Of a DNA stretch of 46,699 nucleotides, positions 1-13,541 are shown in pieces. The stretch is from positions 1 to 46,699 of the forward strand of contig CABIXK010000009.1 in assembly GCA_902362705.1 (NCBI GenBank), read 5' to 3'. How positions within the stretch are numbered: position 1 is the stretch's first letter; the number at the start of each line of letters is the position of its first letter. The stretch comes from Rikenellaceae bacterium. Its GTDB lineage: Bacteria; Bacteroidota; Bacteroidia; Bacteroidales; Rikenellaceae. A program made the position numbers and the translations under genes. Below the pieces are notes generated by a model that was not told where the DNA came from, ran no database searches, and worked only from the letters and a program-made list of their open reading frames with translations.

Positions 1-104
1 GGGGCGTTCGGGGACCGGATGCGGCGGACGGGGTGCGGCGGTCCGGCAGTCATCGGGAGCCGGCTCGGCGGGGCTGTCGGCCGCTGGGAGCGGTTGCGGT
101 CGGG

Positions 105-563
105 TTATTCGGGGCGGTAGCCGGTGTCCTCGCGGTGGCGGGTCCGGTCGTTGGCCGCCGCCACGGCCAGCTGGTCGCAGCGGTTGTTCTCGACCGTCTC
201 GGCGTGGCCCTTGACCCAGACGAACCGCACGCGGTGGCGGCGGTAGAGCCCCAGGAAGCGCATCCACAGATCGGGGTTCTTCTTGCCGGCGAAGCCTTTC
301 TTGACCCAGCCGAAGACCCACCCCTTCGTGACGGCGTCGACGACGTATTTCGAGTCGGAGTAGACGGTCACGTCGGAGCCCTCGAACTTGAGCGTTTCGA
401 GGGCCGCGCAGACGGCCATGAGCTCCATGCGGTTGTTGGTCGTCAGGCGGAAGCCCGCCGAGAGCTCCTTGCGGTAGGGACCCGAGAGCAGCACGACGCC
501 GTAGCCGCCCGGGCCGGGGTTTCCGAGGGCCGATCCGTCGGTATAGATGGTGATAGAAGGCAC
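105..563 (-). CDS. rnhA: Ribonuclease HI
   Basis: Cleaves the RNA strand of RNA-DNA hybrids, removing R-loops and replication primers in the cytoplasm. The 152-aa product has the usual single-domain bacterial length and shows the four catalytic acids in order: Asp9 in TDGS, Glu47 in NNRMEL, Asp70 in YSDS and Asp130, plus the KGH loop at about 118-120. I chose the GTG at 563 as start because homology begins with PSITIYTDG directly after it. The reading frame stays open another 134 codons upstream, but that part is repeat DNA. No TAnnTTTG promoter is seen nearby. The gene is separated from valS by a long repeat region, so it is probably transcribed alone. Confidence 0.93.
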   Translation of the reverse strand: MPSITIYTDGSALGNPGPGGYGVVLLSGPYRKELSAGFRLTTNNRMELMAVCAALETLKFEGSDVTVYSDSKYVVDAVTKGWVFGWVKKGFAGKKNPDLWMRFLGLYRRHRVRFVWVKGHAETVENNRCDQLAVAAANDRTRHREDTGYRPE

Positions 564-670
564 TGTTGCGTTAAGTAAAAAGTGAATAAGTGAGAAGTAA
601 GAAGTTTTCGGACGCAGCCGGCGAAGGGCGGCACGAGCCGGGCGAGTTGCGGGCTTTCGCCTTGCGCTCA

Positions 671-752
671 GACCGTAGCCGGCGAAGCGGCGCGAGAGCA
701 GCGAGCAGCCCTTCGCCCGGGGGCGGCTACGGGCTGCCGGCTCTTCGAGCCG
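671..752. repeat. GTAGCC-type hairpin repeat, copy 1
   Basis: Arms GTAGCC-GGCGAAG and CTTCGCC-(7 nt)-GGCTAC can pair around a roughly 24-nt centre, followed by a second hairpin CGGCTC-TTC-GAGCCG. About 75 of the 82 positions recur at 23502-23582. A dispersed, palindromic, non-coding element is the simplest reading; no transposase is in the window. Confidence 0.75.
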
Positions 753-769
753 TTTTCCGGCGGACAAGC

Positions 770-838
770 TCCCTTTGCCGGCTGGGGCGGTCGCGCCTCC
801 GGCGCGAGCCGGCAAAGGGACGAAGCCGGGGGCTTCGC
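770..838. repeat. CCCTTTGCCGG inverted repeat, copy 1
   Basis: A 14-bp perfect inverted repeat, TCCCTTTGCCGGCT with AGCCGGCAAAGGGA, encloses a smaller hairpin GCGCC-TCC-GGCGC. It is followed by the conserved tail CGAAGCCGG(G/A)GG. Related copies lie at 16026-16093 (inner loop GGA instead of TCC) and 36876-36928 (internal 16-nt deletion). Confidence 0.8.
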
Positions 839-1288
839 TGGTCTCCTCCGAACTGTGCAGCGACGGGAGCTCTCGGGACGCAGCCAGCGAGGATCGCGAT
901 TCTGCGAAGGGTTGCGGGCCTTCGCCCGGGGTGGCTGCGGCCCGCCCGGCTAAAAGCCGGGGCATCTTTTATTTGGACCTCTGTTTTCGGCCCGTAGCCA
1001 GCTGAGGCGCGATCGAGGCGCAGCCGACAGAGCAGCCCTCCGCGCCGGGTGGCTGCGGGCTGCCGGCTCTTCGAGCCGGGCAAGTCCCTGCTTTCACTCC
1101 TTCGCCCGAGGCCGCGAAGACCGATTCTGCAACCCGAAAACGAAAAGCCGAAAGTGAGAAGCAGGAAGCGAAAACGGCATCTCCCGCTCGTCGCTTTTTA
1201 CTTCTCACTTTTGGCCAGCCGCTCGCCGCCAGCCGCTCGCCGCCTGCTGCTTGCCGCTCGCCGCTTGTGCCCGCTGCCAGCCGCCCGG

Positions 1289-3919
<2,631 letters not shown>

Positions 3920-3952
3920 GTTGTGGATTTTTGTTCTGCGTTTTCGGATCGG

Positions 3953-3960
3953 CAAAGTTA
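3953..3960 (-). promoter_or_regulatory. -7 promoter element of valS
   Basis: On the minus strand this reads TAACTTTG, matching the Bacteroidota TAnnTTTG consensus, 33 nt before the valS start. I see no convincing TTG 19-21 nt further upstream. Confidence 0.65.
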
Positions 3961-4003
3961 TCAACAATCTGCCAAAGATGAAATAAATTCCGCGAAAAAA
4001 CGT

Positions 4004-4011
4004 TACCTTTG
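4004..4011 (+). promoter_or_regulatory. -7 promoter element of lon
   Basis: TACCTTTG lies 25 nt before the lon ATG, back to back with the valS promoter across about 43 nt of AT-rich DNA. No good -33 TTG was found. Confidence 0.65.
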
Positions 4012-4036
4012 CGAACTATTTATAAAGAAGTAAGGC

Positions 4037-6457
<2,421 letters not shown>

Positions 6458-6467
6458 AACGACAGCC

Positions 6468-7232
6468 ATGAAAACCATCGCAATCATCCCCGCGCGCTAC
6501 GCCTCGACGCGCTTCCCGGGAAAACCGCTGGCCCGGCTGGGCGGCAAGAGCGTCATCGAGCGCGTCTACGGGCAGGTGGCCGGCGTGCTCGACGAGGCCG
6601 TGGTCGCCACCGACGACCGGCGCATCCTCGAGGCCGTGGAGGCCTTCGGCGGGCGGGCCGTCATGACCTCGCCCGACCACCGCAGCGGCACCGACCGCTG
6701 CCGCGAGGCTTTCGACCGCATCTGCGCCGAGGGGCGCACTTTCGACGTGGTGGTCAACGTGCAGGGCGACGAGCCCTTCATCCGCGCCTCGCAGCTCGAG
6801 GCGCTCGTGCGCTGCTTCGACGACCCGTCCGTCGACATCGCCACGCTGGTCAAGCCCTTCACGCAGGCCGACGGCGCCGAGGCGCTCGAGAACCCCAACT
6901 CCCCGAAGGTGGTGCTCGACGCGCAGTCGCGGGCCCTCTGCTTCTCGCGCTCGGTCATCCCCTACCTGCGGGGCGTCGCACGCGAGGAGTGGCTCGCGCG
7001 CCACACCTTTTATAAGCACATCGGCATCTACGGCTTCCGCGCCGCGGCGCTGCGCGCCGTGACCGAGCTGCCCCAGTCGCCGCTCGAGCTGGCCGAGTCG
7101 CTCGAGCAGATGCGCTGGCTGGAGAACGGCTACCGCATAGGCGTGGGGATCACCGACGCCGAGACGGTGGGCATCGACACGCCCGAGGATCTGGAGCGGG
7201 CGGAGCGCTTCCTAATGAAAAAAGAACAATGA
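6468..7232 (+). CDS. kdsB: 3-deoxy-manno-octulosonate cytidylyltransferase (CMP-Kdo synthetase)
   Basis: Activates Kdo to CMP-Kdo, the donor for the Kdo residues on lipid A. The 254-aa product begins with the nucleotide-binding signature [17 protein letters not shown] and carries [15 protein letters not shown] and NVQGDEPFI, all typical of KdsB. The start lies 10 nt after the lon stop, and the next two genes complete the Kdo pathway. The last residues, MKKEQ, run into an AT-rich repeat-like spacer. Length and motifs match the family throughout. Confidence 0.96.
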   Translation: MKTIAIIPARYASTRFPGKPLARLGGKSVIERVYGQVAGVLDEAVVATDDRRILEAVEAFGGRAVMTSPDHRSGTDRCREAFDRICAEGRTFDVVVNVQGDEPFIRASQLEALVRCFDDPSVDIATLVKPFTQADGAEALENPNSPKVVLDAQSRALCFSRSVIPYLRGVAREEWLARHTFYKHIGIYGFRAAALRAVTELPQSPLELAESLEQMRWLENGYRIGVGITDAETVGIDTPEDLERAERFLMKKEQ

Positions 7233-7272
7233 ATAGTGAATGATTATTCATAGTTAACTGTTAATTATTCAT
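7226..7272. repeat. AT-rich AATGAAT-type spacer between kdsB and kdsA
   Basis: The 46-bp gap is almost pure AT in a GC-rich neighbourhood. It is built from words such as AATGAATAGTGAATG and TTAATTATTCAT that recur near 12204-12236, 15882-15910 and 36650. It overlaps the end of kdsB by a few bases. Confidence 0.55.
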
Positions 7273-7278
7273 CGCTTT

Positions 7279-8031
7279 ATGGCAATAAAGCTTATCGCAG
7301 GGCCGTGCGTCATCGAATCGGCCGAACTGCTCGACACGGTGGCCGAACGGCTGGTCGCCATCAACCGCCGGCTGGGCGTGGAGATCATCTTCAAGGCGTC
7401 GTTCGACAAGGCCAACCGCACGTCGCTCACGTCGTTCCGCGGGCCGGGCATCGACCGCGGGCTGCGGATGCTCGCCGACGTGAAGTCGAAGTGGGGGCTG
7501 CGGCTGCTCACCGACATCCACGAGGCGTGGCAGGCGGCGCCGGCGGCCGAGGTGGTCGACGTGCTGCAGATCCCGGCCTTCCTCTGCCGCCAGACCGACC
7601 TGCTCCTCGCCGCTGCAGCGACGGGCCGCACGGTCAACATCAAGAAGGCGCAGTTCCTCTCGGGCGCCGACATGCGGTTCCCCTACGAGAAGGCCCGCGA
7701 GGCGGGTGCCGGCGAGGTGTGGCTCACCGAGCGCGGCAACATCTACGGCTACAACAATCTGGTGGTCGACTTCCGCAACATCCCCGACATGCTGCGCATC
7801 GCCCCCACGGTGGTGATGGACTGCACCCACTCGGTGCAGCGCCCCGGCGCCGCGGGCGGCAAGACGGGCGGCAACCGCGAGTTCGTGCCGGCGATGGCGC
7901 GCGCGGCCAAGGCGTTCGGCGCCAACGGCTTCTTCTTCGAGGTGCACCCCGCGCCCGACGCGGCCCTGAGCGACGGCCCCAACATGCTGCCTCTGGACGA
8001 GCTGGAGAATCTCATCAAAACCCTGCTATAA
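7279..8031 (+). CDS. kdsA: 3-deoxy-8-phosphooctulonate synthase (Kdo-8-phosphate synthase)
   Basis: Condenses arabinose-5-phosphate with phosphoenolpyruvate to Kdo-8-phosphate. The 250-aa TIM-barrel product has LIAGPCVIES at its N-terminus, FKASFDKANRTS (phosphate and PEP binding), VLQIPAFLCRQTDLL, VNIKKAQFLS, and the C-terminal HPAPDAALSDGPNML. It begins about 10-20 residues later than many homologues, but an in-frame stop at 7255-7257 leaves no room for a longer N-terminus. Its stop is separated by one base from kdsD. Confidence 0.96.
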   Translation: MAIKLIAGPCVIESAELLDTVAERLVAINRRLGVEIIFKASFDKANRTSLTSFRGPGIDRGLRMLADVKSKWGLRLLTDIHEAWQAAPAAEVVDVLQIPAFLCRQTDLLLAAAATGRTVNIKKAQFLSGADMRFPYEKAREAGAGEVWLTERGNIYGYNNLVVDFRNIPDMLRIAPTVVMDCTHSVQRPGAAGGKTGGNREFVPAMARAAKAFGANGFFFEVHPAPDAALSDGPNMLPLDELENLIKTLL

Positions 8032-8032
8032 A

Positions 8033-9001
8033 ATGATGACCGACAACGAAAAGGCGCGGATCGTGGAGGTGGCGCGCCGCGCCGTGCACACCGAGATGCT
8101 GGCGTTGCAAGAGATGGAGCAGCGGCTGGGCGACGCCTTCGCCGAGGCCGTGGAGACGATCCTCGCCTGCACGGGCAAGTGCATCGTCACGGGCATGGGC
8201 AAGTCGGGCCTGGTGGGCCGCAAGATCGCCGCAACGCTCGCCTCGACCGGCACGCCGAGCTTCTTCCTCCACCCGGGCGAGGCCTTCCACGGCGACCTGG
8301 GCATGATCTCGAAGGAGGACGTGGTGCTGGCCCTCTCCTACTCGGGCGAGACCGACGAGATCCTGAAGATCGTACCCTTCATCCACGCCAACGGCAACCG
8401 CCTGATCTCGATGACGGGCAAGCCCGACTCGGCGTTGGCCCGCAACTCGGACGTGCACCTCGACGTGGGCGTCAGGGAGGAGGCCTGCATCCTCCACCTC
8501 GCGCCCACGAGCTCGACCACGGCGCAGATCGCCATGGGCGACGCGCTGGCCGTGTCGCTCATGCAGCAGCGCAACTTCACGAGCGTCGACTTCGCGCGCC
8601 TGCACCCGGGCGGCAGCCTGGGACGCCGCCTGCTGATGACCGTGGGCAACGTGATGCGCGACCACGACCTGCCCGTCGTGGCGCCCGACTGCCCCGCGGC
8701 GGAGATGATCCACGCCATATCGAAGGGCGGGCTGGGGCTGATCGTCGTCTGCGACGGCGACCGCATCGAGGGCATCGTCACCGACGGCGACATCCGCCGC
8801 ACGATGGAGCGCCGCCGGGCCGAGTTCTTCAACATCCGCGCCCGCGACATCGCCACGCTCCATCCCAAGACCATCGCGGCCGACGAGAAGCTGATCGAGG
8901 CCGAGAAGATGATGACGCGCAACAAGATCACCTCGCTGCTCGTGACGGACGACGACGGGCGGCTGCAGGGGGTCGTCCAGATCTACGACATCAAGCTGTA
9001 G
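8033..9001 (+). CDS. kdsD: Arabinose-5-phosphate isomerase (SIS plus tandem CBS domains)
   Basis: Converts ribulose-5-phosphate to arabinose-5-phosphate, the first step of Kdo synthesis. The 322-aa product has an N-terminal SIS sugar-isomerase domain (GMGKSGLVGRKIAATLASTG, then LSYSGETDEI and LAPTSSTTA) and two C-terminal CBS domains (first near VMRDHDLPV, second near DIATLHPKTI). A second ATG directly follows the first, so the start could be 8036. It is the third consecutive Kdo gene and is followed by a strong hairpin terminator. The product may also be called KpsF/GutQ type; the Kdo context favours KdsD. Confidence 0.95.
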   Translation: MMTDNEKARIVEVARRAVHTEMLALQEMEQRLGDAFAEAVETILACTGKCIVTGMGKSGLVGRKIAATLASTGTPSFFLHPGEAFHGDLGMISKEDVVLALSYSGETDEILKIVPFIHANGNRLISMTGKPDSALARNSDVHLDVGVREEACILHLAPTSSTTAQIAMGDALAVSLMQQRNFTSVDFARLHPGGSLGRRLLMTVGNVMRDHDLPVVAPDCPAAEMIHAISKGGLGLIVVCDGDRIEGIVTDGDIRRTMERRRAEFFNIRARDIATLHPKTIAADEKLIEAEKMMTRNKITSLLVTDDDGRLQGVVQIYDIKL

Positions 9002-9019
9002 GGGGGAGCGGCGGCCGCA

Positions 9020-9059
9020 GGGCGTGTGCCGAGACTTTCGTTTCGACACACGCCCTTTT
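9020..9059 (+). terminator. Intrinsic terminator after kdsD
   Basis: GGGCGTGTG and CACACGCCC form a 9-bp stem (extended by CGA/TCG with a bulge) followed by TTTT. It lies 18 nt after the kdsD stop and separates the Kdo unit from the convergent XRE gene. Confidence 0.8.
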
Positions 9060-9113
9060 CGGTCGCTTGCAGGGTGTGTTGCGCTCCCTGCGCGGGTTGT
9101 CTCCCGAGGGGAA

Positions 9114-9314
9114 TCAGTCGCCCTCCTCGAGCTGGAAGAGCGCCTCGACCGGGCGGTCGAAGCAGCGGGCGATCTTGAGCGCCAGCAGGGTCGAGGGGAC
9201 GAATTTGCCCGCCTCGACGGCGTTGATCGTCTGGCGGCTCACGCCCACGGCGTCGGCCAGCTGCTGCTGGGTCATGCGCCGCTCGGCGCGCGCGACGCGG
9301 AGGCTATTCTTCAT
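9114..9314 (-). CDS. Small XRE/Cro-CI family transcriptional regulator
   Basis: A 66-aa stand-alone DNA-binding domain. Residues 4-60 form a classic five-helix HTH: LRVARAERRMTQQQLADAVG, then VSRQTINAVEAGK as recognition helix, then PSTLLALKIARCF. It has no effector or oligomerisation domain, so it probably acts as a dimer on a palindromic site. Its ATG overlaps the last 11 nt of the membrane-protein gene upstream, so the two are translationally coupled. An 18-bp palindrome over the shared promoter is the obvious candidate operator, suggesting autorepression. The pairing with a small membrane protein resembles known XRE-membrane protein modules whose function is unclear. Confidence 0.85.
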   Translation of the reverse strand: MKNSLRVARAERRMTQQQLADAVGVSRQTINAVEAGKFVPSTLLALKIARCFDRPVEALFQLEEGD

Positions 9315-9780
9315 CGCCCGCCTCCTTTCTCATCCTCCGCAGCTGCCAGCGGTAGATCGCCGTGAAGAGCAGCGGCAGCGTGAAGAGGTTGTAGACCATC
9401 ACGTCGATGAATGCGAATCCGTAGACCGCGAGCGCCGCGACGATGACGACGGCCGTGTGGACGTAGAGCGCCGTGAGCAGCGCGTTGAGGCGGATGTGGG
9501 CGATCATCTCGTCCTCGACCCGCTCGCGCGAGCAGGTGACGAAGAGCGTTCCGAGCAGCAGGGAGATGATGATGAAGTTGTTGAGCCACGGTTCGATGCC
9601 GTTGCCGAGGCGCTGGATGTCCACCTCGCGTCCCAACCGGACGACGTATTCGATTTTGGCGGCCAGCCCGGATGTGTCGTGTCCGTTGAAAACGATGAAG
9701 CTCCCGAGCAGCAGGCTCGGGACGAGCAATGCCCATCCGATTTTCTGAAAACGGTGGGGCAGAAGCAGGATTTTTCCCAT
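9304..9780 (-). CDS. Four-helix membrane protein of unknown function, partner of the XRE regulator
   Basis: A 158-aa inner-membrane protein with hydrophobic segments at roughly residues 13-31, 68-86, 102-120 and 122-145. It has a basic C-terminus ending in RWQLRRMRKEAGDEE and a soluble stretch between the first two helices containing GREVDIQRLGNGIEPW. I do not recognise a named family. The gene is the first of a two-gene unit with the XRE regulator (11-nt overlap) and has its own promoter about 66 nt upstream, overlapped by a palindrome. The coupling suggests that the XRE protein controls this gene, or that the membrane protein modulates the regulator; neither is proven. Confidence 0.8.
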   Translation of the reverse strand: MGKILLLPHRFQKIGWALLVPSLLLGSFIVFNGHDTSGLAAKIEYVVRLGREVDIQRLGNGIEPWLNNFIIISLLLGTLFVTCSRERVEDEMIAHIRLNALLTALYVHTAVVIVAALAVYGFAFIDVMVYNLFTLPLLFTAIYRWQLRRMRKEAGDEE

Positions 9781-9845
9781 AAGGCGTTCGTTTTTGTCTG
9801 TTCGGGCAGGCTGTTGGAGGTGCGCACTACTCCCGCCTGCTGCTG

Positions 9846-9877
9846 CAAATGTAAATTATAATTTACAAAATTGCAAG
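9846..9877 (-). promoter_or_regulatory. Promoter of the membrane protein-XRE unit
   Basis: On the minus strand CTTG (9877-9874) is followed after 20 nt by TACATTTG (9853-9846), a full match to the Bacteroidota -33/-7 arrangement. It lies 65 nt upstream of the 9780 start. Confidence 0.75.
9850..9867. promoter_or_regulatory. Perfect 18-bp palindrome, candidate operator
   Basis: TGTAAATTATAATTTACA is its own exact reverse complement. It covers the upstream half of the -7 element and most of the spacer of the promoter for the membrane protein-XRE pair, where a bound dimer would block RNA polymerase. Binding by the XRE protein is inferred from position and symmetry. Confidence 0.65.
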
Positions 9878-9892
9878 CAAACACGACAAAAA

Positions 9893-10213
9893 TTACTCCC
9901 TCACGTAGTGGGGCAGCTCGTCGGGGAGCTCCATCGAGAACTCCACCAGGCCGCCGATCGCGCCCCCGTCGCGGCGCCAGACGGTCTGGTAGATCAGCTT
10001 GCGGGTGCCGCGCTTCTCGATGGTGTAGACGTTGCGGCCGCCCTCGGAGAGCAGGCGGCGGATGATCGACAGCGAGCGCTCGTTGTGGCAGGGCAGCAGC
10101 GAGCGGCCGCCGACGTCGCCGTTGACGGCCACCGACCGCTCGTTCTGGTAGATGACCACGCCTTCGGTGTCGCACGCCGTCAGGGCGCAGTCGAGCAGGT
10201 CGAACAATTCCAT
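9893..10213 (-). CDS. Single-domain PAS-like protein
   Basis: A 106-aa soluble protein resembling a lone PAS domain. It opens with ELFDLLDCALTACDTEGVVIYQNERSV, like the PAS N-terminal helix and first strands. It continues with GRSLLPCHNERSLSIIRRLLSEGG, a pattern seen in the PAS family near DUF438-type sensors, and ends with strands TRKLIYQTVWRRDGGAIGGLVEFS. No output domain is attached, so it may sense a ligand or act through a partner. It stands alone: AT-rich TTGAAAR repeats lie upstream and the XRE unit's promoter lies downstream. The PAS assignment is by pattern only. Confidence 0.65.
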   Translation of the reverse strand: MELFDLLDCALTACDTEGVVIYQNERSVAVNGDVGGRSLLPCHNERSLSIIRRLLSEGGRNVYTIEKRGTRKLIYQTVWRRDGGAIGGLVEFSMELPDELPHYVRE

Positions 10214-10220
10214 GAACCGA

Positions 10221-10261
10221 TGAAAATTGAAAGTTGAAAGTTGAAAGTTGAAAATTGAAAG
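10221..10261. repeat. TTGAAAR heptad repeat tract
   Basis: Five to six near-identical heptads (TTGAAAG/TTGAAAA) in tandem between the ClC gene and the PAS-like gene. The same unit recurs at 12111-12142, 15680-15710, 15930-15957 (opposite strand), 36672-36710 (opposite strand) and 46650-46676. Confidence 0.75.
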
Positions 10262-10318
10262 CAGTCGGAGCTGTGCCGTTCCGATCGGAATGAGGGGTCT
10301 GAAAGCTCTGGCCTCCGC

Positions 10319-12100
10319 CTACTGCTGGATCTTGACCAGCTGCTCGCGGTAGGCGTTGAGGATGCGCGACTTGGAGATGAAACCCAGGTAGCGGTTCTGC
10401 TTGTCGACCACGGGCAGCATCCACGTGTGCTTGTCCTCGAACTTGGGCAGGATGCTCTGGATCGACTCGTGCTCGAGGATGCGGTCGGGGGGCTGGATCA
10501 TGTAGTGGGAGATGGGCCGGCCGTACTTCTCGCGCTTGAACATGTCCTCGCGCAGGTCGTCGAGCTGCACGACGCCCAGCAGGCGGCCGAAGTTGTCGAT
10601 CACGGGGAAGATGTTGCGGCGTGCCGACGAGATGATGTGCACCAGGTCGCCCAGGGTCATCCGTTCGCGGATGCGCACGAAGTCGGTCTCCATCAGCTCG
10701 TCGAGCTTCAGGAAGACGAAGACCGACTGGTCCTTGTCGTGCGTGAGCAGCTCGCCACGCTGCCGCAGCTGTTTGGTGTAGATCGAGTCGGGGTCGAGCC
10801 AGTAGCCCACGGCGAACGAGATGCAGGCCGTGATCATCAGCGGGATGAAGAGCCCGTAGCCGTTCGACAGCTCGGCGATGAGGAAGATCGAGGTGAGCGG
10901 CGCATTCATCACTCCGGCCATGACGCCCGCCATGCCCACGAGCGTGAACGAGACGACGGGCACCTGCCAGTCGAAGGCGAAGTTGCAGATCAGGGCCAGC
11001 GTGGCGCCCGTGAAGGCCCCCACGAAGAGCGACGGGGCGAACGTACCGCCCACGCCCCCCGCGGCGTTGGTCGAGGCCATGGCGATCACCTTGAAGAACA
11101 TGGTGGCCACGACGAAGAGGATGACCACCCAGTCTATGTCGCGGAAGCGGTAGAAGAGCGAGTTGTCGAACAGCTCGTAGGCGCGGCCGTGCATGAGCGA
11201 CGTGAAGCCCTCGTAGCCCTCGCCGTAGAGGGGCGGGAAGACGAAGATAAGTACGCCGAGGACGACGCCTCCGGCGATCCATTTCTTGTATTGGCGGTCG
11301 AATCGCTTGAACCAGGCACCCACGCGGGCGTTCATCGAGGTGAAGTACCACGCCATCAGGCCGCACATGCCGCCCAGGAGGATATAGAGCGGGATCTGCC
11401 ACAGGTGGAAGGCGTCCTCCGGTGCGAGCGTCACGGCCAGCACGGGATCGAAGCCGCGCAGCATGAAAGCCATGGTCGTGGCGGTGATCGAGGCGATCAG
11501 CAGCGGGATGACCGACCCGGCGGTGATGTCGAGCATGAGGATTTCGAGCACGAAGACCACGCCCGTGATCGGCGCCTTGAAGATCGCTGCCAGCGCCGCG
11601 CCCGCGCCGCAGCACAGCAGCAGGGTGGTGTACTTGTAGTTGAGGCGCGCCAGGCGGCCGACGTTGGAGCCGATGGCGGCGCCCGTCAGCACGATCGGCG
11701 CCTCGGGACCCACCGAGCCGCCGAAGCCGATGGTCGTGGCGCCGCCCACGATCGAGGTCCAGCAGTTGTGGCGCGCGATGCGCGAGTCGCGCCGCGACAT
11801 GGCGTAGAGCACGCGCGTGACCCCTTCGGAGATGTTGTCGCGCACGACGTAGCGCACGAAGAGCGTCGCGAGGATGATGCCCACGGCCGGGTAGACCAGG
11901 AAGAGAAAGTGGGCGCTGTCGACCGGAAACCAGCGCGTGAGGCCCCCCTTGATCGTGTAGAGGAGTACCTCGAAGAGCCACGTGCCCAGGCCGGCGAGCA
12001 CGCCGACCACGACGGCCAGCAGCATGAGCATCTGACTATTCGAAAGCCGCCGCGCGAGGCGGTAGAAGAGGGCGTAGAGCCGTTCGGCACGGAGGTTCAT
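10319..12100 (-). CDS. ClC family chloride channel or H+/Cl- antiporter with CBS domains
   Basis: A 593-aa membrane protein moving chloride or a similar anion. The hydrophobic core begins at about residue 22 and contains the signature GFGGSVGPEAP (residues 125-135), whose Glu133 corresponds to the gating glutamate of ClC proteins, and AAGGVGGTFAPSLFVG further on. The last 150 or so residues are soluble and form two CBS domains (LDELMETDFVRIRERMTLGD, then GRPISHYMIQPPDRILEHES), common in regulated ClC members. I cannot tell channel from antiporter. TTGAAAR-type repeats flank the gene on both sides, and no TAnnTTTG promoter is visible upstream. Confidence 0.92.
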   Translation of the reverse strand: MNLRAERLYALFYRLARRLSNSQMLMLLAVVVGVLAGLGTWLFEVLLYTIKGGLTRWFPVDSAHFLFLVYPAVGIILATLFVRYVVRDNISEGVTRVLYAMSRRDSRIARHNCWTSIVGGATTIGFGGSVGPEAPIVLTGAAIGSNVGRLARLNYKYTTLLLCCGAGAALAAIFKAPITGVVFVLEILMLDITAGSVIPLLIASITATTMAFMLRGFDPVLAVTLAPEDAFHLWQIPLYILLGGMCGLMAWYFTSMNARVGAWFKRFDRQYKKWIAGGVVLGVLIFVFPPLYGEGYEGFTSLMHGRAYELFDNSLFYRFRDIDWVVILFVVATMFFKVIAMASTNAAGGVGGTFAPSLFVGAFTGATLALICNFAFDWQVPVVSFTLVGMAGVMAGVMNAPLTSIFLIAELSNGYGLFIPLMITACISFAVGYWLDPDSIYTKQLRQRGELLTHDKDQSVFVFLKLDELMETDFVRIRERMTLGDLVHIISSARRNIFPVIDNFGRLLGVVQLDDLREDMFKREKYGRPISHYMIQPPDRILEHESIQSILPKFEDKHTWMLPVVDKQNRYLGFISKSRILNAYREQLVKIQQ

Positions 12101-12152
12101 CTTCCTCGGAATTGAAAGTTGAAAATGGAGGGTTGAAAATTAACAATCGGGC

Positions 12153-12207
12153 CGGAGCGACGGGGCGTGTCCTATGTCCCCCTCCGTCGCCCGAAAGCTC
12201 CGTTTTT
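12153..12207. terminator. Long hairpin between trpS and clc, probable terminator
   Basis: CGGAGCGACGG pairs discontinuously with CCGTCGC and GCTCCG, and TTTTT follows on the plus side. On the minus strand the hairpin follows the trpS stop and an AT-rich stretch, where it would end trpS transcription before clc. Confidence 0.55.
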
Positions 12208-12230
12208 AATTCCTAATTATTCATTTTTAA

Positions 12231-13541
<1,311 letters not shown>

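Larger units (their letters stand above)
564..1288. repeat. 725-bp intergenic region made of GC-rich hairpin repeats and short AT-rich repeats
   Basis: No credible gene lies here; the ORFs present are repeat-derived. In order there are: an AGTGARA-type AT-rich stretch (about 574-605); a hairpin unit beginning GACCGTAGCC (671-752), near-identical to 23502-23582; the inverted repeat TCCCTTTGCCGGCT/AGCCGGCAAAGGGA (770-838), shared with 16026 and 36876; a diverged GTAGCC-type unit (about 990-1080) resembling 36770-36850; and another AGTGAGAAG/CTTCTCACTTTT pair (about 1159-1212). Mosaic structure suggests serial insertion of small non-coding repeats. Confidence 0.8.

Noticed and set aside
1..104. 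Possible gene at the left edge
   Set aside because: Sequence before rnhA's stop shows no domain; the plus-strand ORF from 33 is antisense to rnhA.
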